A stretch of DNA of 64,000 nt from Hofstenia miamia. Taxonomy: Eukaryota > Xenacoelomorpha > Acoela. Positions 37,501-49,267 of the stretch are shown here, piece by piece. The stretch covers positions 988,822 through 1,052,821 of the forward strand of contig SCFE01000087.1 of the NCBI GenBank assembly GCA_004352715.1, written 5' to 3'. The notes beneath the pieces are model-generated. The model worked only from the letters and a program-made list of their open reading frames with translations, had not been told where the DNA came from and made no database searches. Numbering within the stretch: position 1 is the first letter of the stretch; each line of letters begins with the position of its first letter. Both the position numbers and the translations under genes were made by a program.

Positions 37501-39201
37501 TGAAAGATGAGACACTTCTCTATCCAGGGTTTGGGTAAAAAAAACTTTTTTTATTAATAAAAACGTTTTAAACGTTTTTTCTATTAAAACAGTGTTTTAA
37601 AACAAATATGAAAAAAAAACGACTTTACATGAAAAGCTATATTTTTTTCCTGTCTGATGGAACAAAGGGCAATTTTTTGGAGTTTTTCACGTGAAAGACG
37701 GTTTTGCAGCTCCGTCTAAGTGAGTCCCATAATGCTGAAGCCCCTTTCTATTGACGAAGCGACATCAACGGCAGCCAATCAGATTCAAGATACGGCAGGG
37801 ATGTAATTCACTGCTTGTTCCATGTTTAATTATACATTACATAACAAAATACAATTACAACTACAGCAACATTCAAAGTGTAAAATCACGTAGTAATTTC
37901 ATATTATTTCATGAATTGAAGCGTTTAAAATGTTATCAAGAAACGAAAAAAAATTAAAAAATTTCTGGGCAGGTTAAGGAGGTTTCTTGCAACAAATTTT
38001 GTATACATTGGTGTCTGAAACATTGTCGAATGTCCATTCATGATATAAGTGAAAAATTTCAATCAATGATCACCATCGAAAATAAAAGCATTAGTTACGC
38101 TAGTTATAAATACTCAGGAAGCATCCGTGATAAAATACAATGCCTCTTTAATTGAAATTTAATTGAGTGGGGGCACTTTAGACAATAGAGATTGGAGTAT
38201 GTTATTATAACATCTAAATCTATCTAATGGATGTAACACGGTTAATGATCAACTTGTATTGGAAATTCGTTTGGTAATTGTGATAAGGATTTTAAACAGA
38301 AATGCCCGTGCCCAAATATAGACGTCGCCCAGTCAATAGAAAAAGCACCACTTAGCCTCAGCTCAATACACTTATTCACAAATCTATTTAAAATCACTCC
38401 ATGTTTTGAAGAATGCCCATTTCACCTTGTTATCATAAAAGATTCAGAGCTGCCAGTGGGATTGATCGGTCCATTGATTCAGGACCAAATTTACATTAAT
38501 AAACAAACTACTCTTGTATGTATAGGAAAATAGGAATCCCTATAATCTCTGCTGAATGTTAGATAATTGCGCAATGATGCAAGCAATGCTTCAGAAAAAA
38601 TTTAATAAAAGTGGTTTTTATAAAGTGTATTACAGTTTTTTAGTCATATGCATTTTTTAGCATTTAGTTGAGTCTCGGGTGGGCTCAAAAGACCTTGAGT
38701 CGTTTAACTTGAGGTAAAGTATAAGAATACTTGAGACTCTTTCTTGTTCCCAACTTACATTAATGAATTATTAAAGTCTCGCTTAAGCGATTGGGTCACT
38801 TTATTTCGACAAAATTGATCTCTTGTACTACCTAATATTGACAAACAGAAATTTAGACGACTTAAGTTGTAGAAAAACTTTTCTTGAACCTTCAGCTATA
38901 TTTGATTATAATTCATTTGGACGTGTACTAGTTTGATTCCAGATTTACAAAAACGGATTCAATATTTTCATAAGGACTATAAATCACTTTTACGGAAATA
39001 TAGCGATTGTTAGTAAAAACTAACACCTTTTTGCTTGGTGATATCAAATGCAATATTTTCTATCTAAAAATTGCAATATTTTTTGCTAAGATCTTATATT
39101 TCTCGTTAAGCTAAGTTTTATATAACTGTGCTACTCTGTATAAATGTACGAAAGAAATAATACGACATGTTAAACTAAACGAGAGACCAAGTGTGATGGC
39201 T

Positions 39202-39237
<36 letters not shown>

Positions 39238-39948
39238 TAGAGTTGGGGTTCTTAATAATTGGCAATTAGCGTATATCCGCTGGAATTTTAGGACTACACC
39301 CTGTTCATACATAGGCATAATCATACGCGTTTATCAGGACAATTTTTCAAAAATCATTGTAGTACTTAGCGCAGAGAAGTAAGTGGGCAAACAAGAATTA
39401 GCCCTAAGTTCATCTAAGTTCCACAGGATTGACAAAACATGAACTCAGAATCCAGCCGACACTAAGCAAACGTATTTCTGCAAAATTCATATATAAGCCT
39501 ACAAATTCCATCGAACTTTTATTTATCAAAGCCCAGCCTTTCCATGGGCCACCATTTCAGCAAAAATCCAAGTTCATTCGAATTCATCCCATGAATTCTC
39601 AGACCCAATTACCTGGCTGACTTATTGACTACAAAATTTTGCCCTAGAAATATTTCAATTGTCCTTTGAAAATATTCATGTTAGACTAAGTACACGATGA
39701 GAAATTAATTTCATTTCAAATTCTATTAACATTTGCAAAATATCGTAACATCACTTCAAAGAATAGATTAAAGACAAAGCATTTACGTAAATCAAAGGAT
39801 CAGTAATGAAGCAATCTGTTAGCCCTCCTTATGTCAACAAAATGTTTAGAAGAAAGATACATTATGTTATTGAAGATTATAAGTATTCCTTAGATGATGA
39901 TTTTATTAAATTAAAAAATACATCAAGAGAAATATTCAGAGTGGGAAA
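37501..39948. other. Interval without recognised genes
   Basis: 38667-38745 has CTTGAG/GAGTCTC words in inverted order (GAGTCTCGGGT ... CTTGAGACTC), possibly a small word-array element. AT tract at 39204-39237. Nothing else recognised. Confidence 0.4.
39204..39237. repeat. (TA)n microsatellite
   Basis: Pure TA dinucleotides. Confidence 0.97.
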
Positions 39949-39998
39949 CAGGTGGGTCTAAAATTCAACGGGTCGGGTCATTTATGTATGGGTAAGGT
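39949..39998 (+). mobile_element. Isolated end of a word-array hAT-like element
   Basis: CAGGTGGGTCTAAAATTCAA followed by CGGGTCGGGTC. A second similar end starts at 40923 (CAGATGTGGAATCGGGCC). They could be parts of one element interrupted by the G+C-rich block between them, but both read as left ends and no TSD was found. Confidence 0.35.
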
Positions 39999-40044
39999 GA
40001 AAGAACATTAATAGATTTACGGAACAATTTAAGAATCCAAACAT

Positions 40045-40850
40045 TTATATATTGACAAGTCTTACTCTAATGGATCTTAATTTTTGTAATGAAACTTCTA
40101 TGTTGAAACATTTCTGAGAGTCTGTTAGACCGGTCGGCTCGCGGATCATTTTTGAAGGAGCCGGGGTCGATTCGCTGGTTAAAAAGTCGGGGTTACTCAA
40201 ACAATCGTCAGATTGATGAGTGGGCACATCCACAATCCGGGTCCGGATCTTCATCCCTAGAAGTATGCCACAAATGCCGGTTTGATGGTGAGAAACCTCT
40301 GGCGACCCCAGGCATTTAAAGGGCTGATCTGTGTTGAGTCTGATCAGCATAGTGAAGCCGAAGGCCGAATTTCAGTTGAGGGTTGCGCCTTTCCCGCTTT
40401 GGACAACCAAGGCTACTAACAGCGGTAACTAAGAGAGCACCTGCTGACTCATAACTGCCTGTGACACAGCAAAGCTGCCTCACAGGAAAGGCCTAGCAAT
40501 TGCTGGCCTTGGCCTATCTCACTGGCCAGAAACGAAGAGTTATCCCTGTATGACTGCCCAATGAGACTCATTCACGGTCTGGCACCAGTAGCGGGTCTTG
40601 CAATCAGCGAGGTTTCCCGACTGTTAATGCCCCCACAGGCACAAAGTAAACATGGTGGCGAATTCTTCTACCCTGATATTTTACGTCCACTGTAGGTGTG
40701 GGACTCCGTACAGCGACGCGCCACCCTTCTGGATCGGCTTTCGCCTTTCATATTGACTGATTAGCTTCTCTGGAAACCACCGCGAGGAGGTACTCTCTGG
40801 GACGATTTATGCGCACTGCCCTTTCGGTTCCCGGTTTTCCACCACAGAAA
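40045..40850 (-). mobile_element. G+C-rich block, possibly the 5' part of a non-LTR retrotransposon
   Basis: About 800 bp with much higher G+C than its surroundings and abrupt edges, especially at 40100-40800. On the minus strand a 101-codon frame (40350-40045) carries MLIRLNTDQPFKCLGSPEVS near its start and ends in LQKLRSIRVRLVNI before a stop. A hydrophobic segment ending V-N-I/V just before an R-S-L is how endonuclease domains of CR1/L2-type LINEs begin, so this may be a G+C-rich 5' leader plus the first codons of such an ORF. This is a guess; the R-S-L and catalytic motifs are not present. Confidence 0.3.
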
Positions 40851-41042
40851 TATAACATTAGCAGTGTCAACAAACTAATCAAACATACAGCACTACTCGT
40901 TTACATTCAACATGCTCTAGCCCAGATGTGGAATCGGGCCGAGATTTTAGTACTCGACAAGACCCCAACCCGATTTGTTGAGCCCAAAAGTGAAATAAAT
41001 ATCTTAAACAAATTTCAACACGATTTCAACTCGAATTTCTAA

Positions 41043-42524
41043 CATCATTAGGTGCTAAAATGATAAGAAATTGTTCCAAAAACCATTTAGCGACAAGTGA
41101 AAAGTTCTTTAGATTATATACATTACAATAATGAATCATCACCACAAATAACAGCATTATTCCTCAGTACCAAATTCGTTTGAGCCGATTCTTGCACTTC
41201 TGTGTCTTGTCACATCCATCAGCAAAACAGTGACTAAATAGTTAATCACACGATGACTTCAGCATGATAGAGATTTCCCCAGTGTCTTGACCAATCACTC
41301 TGATGCATTCAACAATCATGTGCTTTGTTAAAGTGACGTGTTACAAAGACAAAGCATGTACAGTATAATGAACAGAAGGACTGAGGAGGTTAATAAACTT
41401 ATGAAAAATCCACCCGTTTAGTTTTCAATAATTGAAATCAATCCCGATTCCAAGTCTGCTGTAGCCTAAAGCTAATTGTCTACATGGGAATGGAGGACGA
41501 AGGCGGCCTGAACTCCCCCGGTCCCCTTCCCTAATCCGAACTGCAATTTCACTATAAAATACAAAGTTAACTTTCCCAAATAATAGCGGTTTGTGAACAA
41601 TGATTATCCAAAAACTTAGCACAATGTATTCAAATTGTAAAAATGATAAAAATTAAATTTTTTATTGTGATATCGTAAGAATTATTCTTGTCATAAAAAA
41701 GGTTATCGGTTATTTGGTGCGCTATCACCCGACAAAGGCGATTTCGAAACTAATTGAGCCAAGTCTAACCAACTCATATTTGTAAAGAAAAATATACAAT
41801 TGACCTCTTTCCGGAATATTCTATGGACTGGACACTGGAGATAAATAATTTCTATTAAGAATTTTTTATTATTGTATAGTCTTATTGAGTTTTGGGAAAC
41901 AGAGCCATTCTTTTGTAAATTGCAATTTAATAAAAGGCTAAAAGACGCCTCGTGTTATTTGATTTCCCTTGGAGAATACCTGTGGTTTGTTAGGTAAGCG
42001 TCAGCATAGAATTTGAAAATAATAAACTTACTTTCTAGAGAATAAATGGTTATTAAAATTTAATTCATTGTTAAGATTTACCATGATTTATAATGTACTA
42101 ACATATTTGTTCTTTATATCTTTTACGAGACTCCAAAACACATGCAGCATTGTTTCAAATCAATTGCTTTCGAATGCTTGAACAATGTGATTCCGCAATT
42201 GTTACAAACGATACAAACCAGAAACAACCTAAGGAATCCTACATTCAATGAAAAGCATGTTCCTTAAACCAAATCAATTTACTAGTTCATTCTCTTTTTT
42301 CTATATGCCTCAGTATAGATTCGGTAGCCAACTTTTCAAAGTGGAGACTGATCTAGGATCAAATGAGCGTAGAGAGTCATATTTCAAAGCAGTAAAGTTC
42401 ATTCTTTGGTTGGACAACATCCATATTTTTATTCTATTTCAGTACACATTTCACTTAATATTTCGAATTTTAAAAAATTCCTCTGACATATATATATATA
42501 TATATAACCACTTCATGCTTTAAA
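41043..42524. other. Interval without recognised genes
   Basis: 41450-41525 is a G+C-richer patch containing a pyrimidine-rich CTCCCCCGGTCCCCTTCCCT; origin unknown. AT tract at 42487-42507. Confidence 0.4.
42487..42507. repeat. (AT)n microsatellite
   Basis: Pure AT dinucleotides. Confidence 0.95.
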
Positions 42525-42632
42525 ATGGGCCCTTCACGACTCCATTAGGCCTCAGTGGCCTAACTGGGGGATAATGCTAAGGTTGATTACAAGGACCCAG
42601 TGCGGGAATATTTTATTAAGTGAAAGGCCCAT
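42525..42632. repeat. Short palindromic element
   Basis: Inverted ends ATGGGCCCTTCAC and ATGGGCCTTTCAC enclose 82 bp that contain a second palindrome, TTAGGCCTCAGTGGCCTAA. 108 bp, no coding; target site unclear. Confidence 0.5.
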
Positions 42633-42877
42633 GATATTAAAATCCCCTGGCGCTTATCAGTTACGTCACTGAGTGGCTTATGGCGTCGTCTTGACCAGCA
42701 TTTTTTATTACATGCATGCTATGCCATAAGCAAGTTTCACTATAATGTACGGATGAATAAACTTTAAATCCCTCAATTCTCTTAACAAAATCTAATGCTT
42801 TGTCACAACTACTAGATAAAAAGTTTAAATTTTGATAAAAAATATTAAAATGATAAAAGAAGAATTTTAATAGACAA

Positions 42878-44245
42878 CCCAAATAGCACTGTCAGATAAC
42901 CAATGGTCCATTGATGGAATCAATGACCAATAATGGTAATTTATTTAGCTACCATAACCAACAAAAAAAGTTTTAAAATTCATAAAATTCCACAATTTTA
43001 CAAGGAAATTATTATATTATTGTATATAATATATGCATTACATTAAAGTTTGATTTCAATTTTCAAAAAGTATTGTTAATCAGTTTCTTATAGCCATTAA
43101 TGGTGCGACAATGGCCCATTAATGGCATTACTGGATCGATCAACCATCTAGAGAACAAATGGGAATTACATGAATGATTTACAATTAGGCCTGATCAAAT
43201 GAAATTACTTAGCTTTCAGTAGTTGATAACGAAATCTAGTACGCCAGCTCTTGTTTTTATGAGCACTGTACAATGCCCAGCAAACACAGATCCTTTATAA
43301 CGACGTGGTTTTTGTGGTGTAATTAGCGTTTAATGGGCTTTTGAATTGTTGTGTATAAGGCCGTCTAGCATTAAATATTAAAAAATAGGAATAATTTTAG
43401 TATTATGACAATTTGAAGATAAATTTCTTAAAAACTGCATTTCTATTGATAATTTGTAGTTTTAGTGTGAAAAACGTTTAGTGTAATGTCGTTTTAAAGC
43501 TGTTATTATGTCGTTCAACGATGTCGTTACGACCGTTCTGTGTTTACTGGGTGAATTCAATGGTTTGCAGCAAGGTGTTCCATCTTAGAATAATATGCTA
43601 TACAGACTTCCAACTGTGCTCTTCGCTCAACCCACTTAAGAAACATGCAGTATTTGTGACAACTGATGCAACCAGTGACGCATTGGTGGACAATTGGGGA
43701 CTCAGTGGCAACCTTAGTGAATCAATAATCAAATAAAACTAATTTCATTTTTTTGATTCCTAGATTCTTTTATAATAAAAAAGAATTGCGAAAAAACTTT
43801 CTTGACATTTTTAATTTGTAAAAAATTGAATATACCGGTTAAATGAATATTCAAAATAATTTATTTTTGATAAATTTGGCAGATTTGTATGTTTGTTGTT
43901 ATCATTTATAACCAAGATATTCCTTCAAATTTCTACGAAATGTTTGCATTGAATATCATTGACAGGATCTCAAAGATATCCCTCAGACCTTTTAGGGCTT
44001 GTGTTTGTTAACCAGCAATATTTGAACTGCTTAGGAACATAAAGTTGTTGTTTTACATATACAAGTAATGCTCTGCCATCAAAAACCAACTGTTTGCCAC
44101 CAACGGCCCATTATTGGCTCCACCAATGGGTCATTGTTATATATATATATATATATATCACTGGCTCACTAATTCCCAAATAGCCATCTGCTATTAATGG
44201 CAACTACAATGGTCCATTGTCAGACCATTAATGGCTTGCTATTAG
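42878..44245. mobile_element. DNA transposon with CCATTAATGG-word ends
   Basis: Ends CCCAAATAGCACTGTCAGAT and, inverted, CCCTAATAGCAAGCCATTAA. Both then reach CAATGGTCCATTG-type palindromes and scattered ATGGCCCATT, CCATTAATGG and CAATGG words (42900-42960, 43090-43145, 44095-44235). The ends are not the CAG type and no 8-bp TSD is visible, so the superfamily is unknown. The TA tract 44138-44158 lies in the right array. The 71-codon frame 43521-43736 lacks motifs. Confidence 0.5.
44138..44158. repeat. (AT)n microsatellite
   Basis: Pure AT dinucleotides. Confidence 0.95.
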
Positions 44246-44760
44246 GGAACCTATGTAAAAGTGAGAATGCCTAACTGTTGGGGAAAGAAATTCCAGCTTT
44301 GAAATAATTTAAGCCAGCAAGTAGAAGTAGTAGTAGTAAAAAGACTTTTATAAATGAAAAAAATAAAATAAATTAATAAATAAAATAATAAAATAATATT
44401 GATATCGGCAAAGAAAAATAAATAATAAAATTGAAATGAATGATTACATCTAGAGTCCCTACAACTTCAAATTAAGAAATGAGTACATAATTTATCTAAA
44501 TCAAATTTGTTGAATGTATCCCAGAAAATGATCTTTAATTGGTGTTTGACTTTGATGCATAGATGGAATATATTAATTTGCGTATTACAATGCAAGTAGT
44601 TCACAAGGATCGTAATTCTGTTGAAAATTGTTGGAATTCTCTGTCTAATCATCACATATAAGTACAGATGATTTGCCAAACATAATAGACTTCTTTTTGC
44701 AAAATGAATATATTATAATATCGCAAACTAAAATTGAGCATTTGAAGAACCCTATCAATA

Positions 44761-45171
44761 CTAGGGCGAGATAATTATTCTTTGCTGGTATGTATATATA
44801 AGCAAAGAAGAATTGAAAAGGACGTCACTTCTATTATTATACCACAATATTCCACAAACAATATCAATCTCAGACGAGAGCGGAATTTTTGTGAAAAATA
44901 TAATTGAATCACCCATAATTACAGAGCCTCCATGTTTTACAACAGATTTTCTTGTGTAGATAGAAGCAATTAATAAGAAAGGAAAATTCAGCATGAAAAA
45001 ACCAACAGGATTCACATAGCCTGGAAAAATAAAAGAATACTTGACTTTGTATTCTATTGATGATTTAATTTTTAAGCAATTCACAACTACATTACCGGCT
45101 TTTCTTGGGAATTTCAAAACGGCTGTTGGCCGGTAACTGTCTGATAGATCTGTACCAGAGTTGGAGGCCAT
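44761..45171 (-). CDS. Unrecognised 136-residue open frame
   Basis: One of the two longest frames in the window. I do not recognise it. It begins MASNSGTDLSDSYRPTAVLK, then is strongly hydrophobic (FMLNFPFLLIASIY around residues 58-71) and ends in IIISP. A second frame overlaps its 5' end (45325-45092), so it may be one relic broken by a frameshift. No splice or regulatory support. In A+T-rich DNA of this length a frame of this size can occur by chance. Confidence 0.2.
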   Translation of the reverse strand: MASNSGTDLSDSYRPTAVLKFPRKAGNVVVNCLKIKSSIEYKVKYSFIFPGYVNPVGFFMLNFPFLLIASIYTRKSVVKHGGSVIMGDSIIFFTKIPLSSEIDIVCGILWYNNRSDVLFNSSLLIYTYQQRIIISP

Positions 45172-45368
45172 ACAGATTTATAAGACATTGTACAAAAACA
45201 TCAACATAAACCATGGTGCAAGGTTGGAATTGGGCCATTCTATTTTTGCAGCTCATGTAATTTTTAGTGCAATAATTAGTATTACTAAAAACAAGAATAA
45301 AAGAGCATGAATGTTTATGGAACACATGCTACAAAATTTACTGATGATATACAACGAATGAATATTTT

Positions 45369-45571
45369 CAGTGGCGTACGCAAGGGGAGACATGGTGGAA
45401 TGTCCCCCCCCATTAGATTTTCAAAATTGATTTTGATTGGTTACATCAAAAAAAAATTACACATATTCTTCAAAAAAAAACATAAAAACTAAGGTCCTGA
45501 ATTGCATTTGTAGGGTCTATCCTTGATCATGACTGAGATGTCCCCGTCAGAAAATCCTGCGTACGCCCATG
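45369..45571 (+). mobile_element. hAT-like MITE, CAGNGGCGTA family, copy 1
   Basis: 203 bp with exact TSD AATATTTT (45361-45368 and 45572-45579). Left end CAGTGGCGTACGCAAGGGGA followed by GACATGGTGGAATGTCCCCC; right end inverted CATGGGCGTACGCAGGATTT then CTGACGGGGACATC. Same family as 49017-49267, which is inverted relative to it. Confidence 0.88.
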
Positions 45572-46041
45572 AATATTTTTATGTCAGCTTGGTCTGCTTA
45601 TTCTACTCTTGATATAGTGCAGTGTGCAGGTTTCTGTATTATATATTAACAAATTTTGAAATGAATCCACATTTATTTATCAAAAACATTTTTACTTACA
45701 ATTCTAAGGCCTTCTTTGCGTCATTTCATTCACGTTTCTAGGAACATCAGAGAGCAATTGCGAAATTAACCACCAACTTTTTTTCTACATTTTGTTAATA
45801 ACATTTTCCATGGTTAATCGATATTGCTTTATACATGTACACGTAAGAGACTAAAGAGCACAAATAATTTAGCAAATTTCATTGCGTAGAGCTGAATTAG
45901 TTGTTGCGTAGCTCGAACACTTGATTAAATAACTGCATGAATTTGGCGGGTAAACCAAAAGCAACCAATTGAATGACTTAGGTGTTTAGCTGAAATAATT
46001 TACAATTCCAATACAATCAGAAATTCTCGCTTCGTCTACAG

Positions 46042-46310
46042 CAGTGGTTCTCAACCTTCTTGGACCGTGACTAGTGCCCCCCCTCCGTGCCATTTCCAAT
46101 GTGGTGACGACTAATTAAATATTTTTTTTTGACATAAATTTTGTAAACTGAAACTGTCGAGAACTTCCACAATATTGATGCTATTTGGACTGATTTGGTA
46201 TCATTTTAAACGTCGTTTCCAGTTCAAACAAAGATTCAACCAAGCGAAATTTTGATTGATTTACTGAAAAAGAAATTGCATAATTCCGAGGAACCAGGTT
46301 GTGACCGCTG
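46042..46310. mobile_element. hAT-like MITE, CAGTGGTTCTCAACC family
   Basis: 269 bp. Left end CAGTGGTTCTCAACCTTCTT is a widespread hAT terminus; right end inverted is CAGCGGTCACAACC. Flanks GTCTACAG (46034-46041) and GTCTACCA (46311-46318) agree at 6 of 8. No coding. Confidence 0.8.
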
Positions 46311-46373
46311 GTCTACCAGAATATTAAAATATAAATTAAAAATCAAGTTTTCGGCCCTTGCAAATCTTTTAAA

Positions 46374-47262
46374 AACAAGGATTTTTTGGTTTCCCCAGAT
46401 CCCCCTTATTTTCATAGAACATGGAATGTTTAGCCCTAACCCTAACCTAACCCATTTATTTTCTTTTTCAGTAAGTCTTACAGTCATTTGATGTCAATTT
46501 TTACAAATTGTGTTTCCGTGTAGAATTTGATGTCAGTAGCCTAATTGATAACGAATTAGAATCCGATGTCTATTGGTAATGTCGTACTCTCGCGCGTATT
46601 TCATATTTTCGAACTTTGTCATATAGTCAATGGCAAGGAAAATGCTATTCAGCTTTGGCAGCAACATCAAATTCTGTACAAAAACAGAATTTGTAAAAAT
46701 TGACATCAAATAATCTGAGTCTTGCTGACAAAGAAAATAGGTGGGTTAGGTTAGGGTTATGCCGAAATATATTTTTTCAATAAAAGCATTTAATGTTCTA
46801 TCAAAATAATGTTAGTGCGGGGAGGNGTTTAGCCCTAACCCTAACCTAACCCATTTATTTTCTTTTTCAGTAAGTCTTACAGTCATTTGATGTCAATTTT
46901 TACAAATTGTGTTTCCGTGTAGAATTTGATGTCAGTAGCCTAATTGATAACGAATTAGAATCCGATGTCTATTGGTAATGTCGTACTCTCGCGCGTATTT
47001 CATATTTTCGAACTTTGTCATATAGTCAATGGCAAGGAAAATGCTATTCAGCTTTGGCAGCAACATCAAATTCTGTACAAAAACAGAATTTGTAAAAATT
47101 GACATCAAATAATCTGAGTCTTGCTGACAAAGAAAATAGGTGGGTTAGGTTAGGGTTATGCCGAAATATATTTTTTCAATAAAAGCATTTAATGTTCTAT
47201 CAAAATAATGTTAGTGCGGGGAGGGGTTGGGGGAAACAAAAAAGATCCAAAAACAATTACTC
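46374..47262. repeat. Long-armed foldback with telomere-like repeats, containing an exact 398-bp duplication
   Basis: The left arm reads GATTTTTTGGTTTCCCC, TTATTTTCATAGAACATG, then CCCTAACCCTAACCTAACCC, TATTTTCTTTTTCAG and TTTGATGTCAATTTTTACAA. The right arm repeats these blocks inverted (GATCTTTTTTGTTTCCCC, TTATTTTGATAGAACATT, AACCCTAACCTAACCC, TATTTTCTTTGTCAG, TTTGATGTCAATTTTTACAA). Arms are roughly 150 bp with small indels. Units 46428-46825 and 46827-47224 are identical over 398 bp and separated by the single N at 46826. The open frames 46236-46487 and 46252-46491 fall in the left arm and are not genes. Confidence 0.75.
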
Positions 47263-47949
47263 TTCATTAAATATAGGGTGTTTCAAAATACCTTACCAGT
47301 TCACACCCCTATAATTGATGAACCATACAAAAAAGCAGGAATAACATAGATTTTTTTAAAGTAGGCATGACAACAAGTAAAATATGATATTGCATTTAGC
47401 ATCTCGTGCTCAAAATTCAAGATTTTAAAATACATACCAGGGGCGGATGAGAAACTGAACTTTACTTTTGTAACTGAAATGACTACAAGGTAAATTTTTT
47501 GGACTCACAATTACTAAAAAGAAAAGAACCTAAAAATAAAATTATTCATCAAACCAACAAACACATTGTTATGCATTCTCTATGTTTCAGCCAGTGACAT
47601 ACGACATAATAAAAATAAAAACATATTATATTTAAAGAAACAAACCAGGTATCATCGAATTATAAACACTTCATTGTATCAATTGACAATTTATACAAAA
47701 CTTTTAAACTGTGATGGTTATCCAAATCAATTAACTAGAAGACATTAGATGTAGTAATACCAAGTTAAATTAATGAAGAATATAATATGAAGAAAATATA
47801 TTATAAACTACCATAATTTTGGCAACAACACAAAAGTTTTCCAATGGGGAATAAAAAAAATAGAATGAAAAAAACTGAATATGACATCAATTTTTAAATC
47901 ACTGAATACACAAAATATCATAGGCAACAACGATCTTATAATCAAACTG
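47263..47949. other. Interval without recognised genes
   Basis: CAGGGGCGGATGAGAAACTG at 47439 looks like an isolated hAT-type end; no partner found. Possible LTR sequence of the element at 47950 may extend in here. Confidence 0.35.
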
Positions 47950-48345
47950 CGGTGCTCTTCATTATTTTATAAATTGTGCGTGTGAAGATGGGCTTGTTAC
48001 AAAGGTAAATAGTCAGTGACAGGAACAGGTTAATTCCGGCTGGTACTATTATACTACCACACTCTTCTTCTTTAATGAGATACATATATACCGTCTGTCA
48101 ACGTCCTTTCTTGTGCGTTTGGATCTTCTTAACAAACGGGTGGGAGGGTGGATTTGGTCTTGAAGCAACACACTGTCAGGTGGCAAGTAATCACATTCCC
48201 ACTTCCTCTTACTATAATCCACTAAGATCGAGGCTCACTTGCTTTAGATATAATACGTCCTGTTTCATTTCGAATATTTTTTTACAATGACGATTTCTCC
48301 AGGTTCCACGGTCGTAGTAGGTTTTTTTATTCTTTTGTAAGAGCG
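47950..48345 (-). mobile_element. Ty3/gypsy retrotransposon fragment: integrase tail and start of LTR
   Basis: On the minus strand, NETGRIISKASEPRS matches the W-x-P-G-x-I-x-x-x-x-x-P-R-S-Y segment of the integrase C-terminal domain. After a frameshift, VDYSKRKWECDYLPPDSVLL then QIHPPTRLLRRSKRTRK and RRYI matches the usual P-P-T-R-R-S-x-R-x-R-K end of Ty3/gypsy Pol. It is followed by a purine tract AAAGAAGAAGAG (48073-48062) and TGTGGTAGTATAATAGTACC from 48061, the expected layout of polypurine tract and LTR start. Stops and a frameshift show it is dead. The LTR limit on the left is not resolved. Confidence 0.65.
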
Positions 48346-49016
48346 TGTTTTTTTGTCAATTTCATATTGTGATAGGTTAAGTTAGGTAGTAGATGTTTCA
48401 CTACTGTTTGCAACATTGAATTTTACTTTTCATTGAAATTAGATACTAGATTGAATTACAAATTTTAAATTATATAAAAGCAACATTAAATAAATTAATA
48501 CCCTATCATTGCTATACCAAACGTATAGCTCTATAAAAATTTTTGTATTAGTGATTATAATAATCACGAACCTTCTGAAAACTAAATTGATATTGGCATT
48601 GCAAAGTTGCTTGAAGTGTATCTTACAGGAATTTTTTTGATTGAAGAACATCCCAAATTATATTAGTATCATTAAATTTTGGCGTGCTTACAGCAACTAA
48701 CTTATTCCACTTGCTTCTCTGTGTTTCTTCTGCTTTTCCACTTGCAAGTTCATACAAACAAATGTTTTTGATTGTATTACAATTTAATTTTTATGTGTTG
48801 GCGAACATGAATCGTACTTTCAAATTTGAAATATTCGTAACCAATTTTATAAATTGTTGGAAAGAATAACACGTAACCTGTAACCAAGCGCAGGATCTGT
48901 AGCAGTTGCTACATTGCTAACACGTTGTTGGATTTTTAGGTTTTGTTTTTGACGGTTAGTAAAGCCTGGTCAGAGAACTTGAGAAGTGCTTAGATTCAAA
49001 TCTACACAGTTGTGAT
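48346..49016. other. Interval without recognised features
   Basis: Upstream Pol sequence of the gypsy element is not recognisable here; other content unknown. Confidence 0.4.
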
Positions 49017-49267
49017 CAGGGGCGTAAGCAGGACTGTCTGACGGGGACATCTTAGAAACGAAATGTCCAAATTAGTGACCAAAGGAGAGTGAAGCCCCTC
49101 AAAATGTTGGAAAATATTGCAAAAGTAGATCCTAAAAAGTGTATTTCACCACCTTGGTATTTAAATTTTCTTAATTCTTTGCCTAAAAATTTGTATTACC
49201 TAATAAATATCAATTTTGACTATTTGACTGGGGGCATTTCACCATTTCCCCCTTGTGTAGGCCATTG
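49017..49267 (-). mobile_element. hAT-like MITE, CAGNGGCGTA family, copy 2 (inverted)
   Basis: 251 bp with exact TSD GTTGTGAT (49009-49016 and 49268-49275). Left end CAGGGGCGTAAGCAGGACTG then CTGACGGGGACATC equals the right end of copy 1; right end inverted CAATGGCCTACACAAGGGGG then AATGGTGAAATGCCCCCAG equals the left end of copy 1. The 61-codon frame inside is not a gene. Confidence 0.88.

Noticed and set aside
47439-47460. Single CAGGGGCGGATG hAT-type terminus
   Set aside because: No partner end or TSD found, so not delimited as an element.
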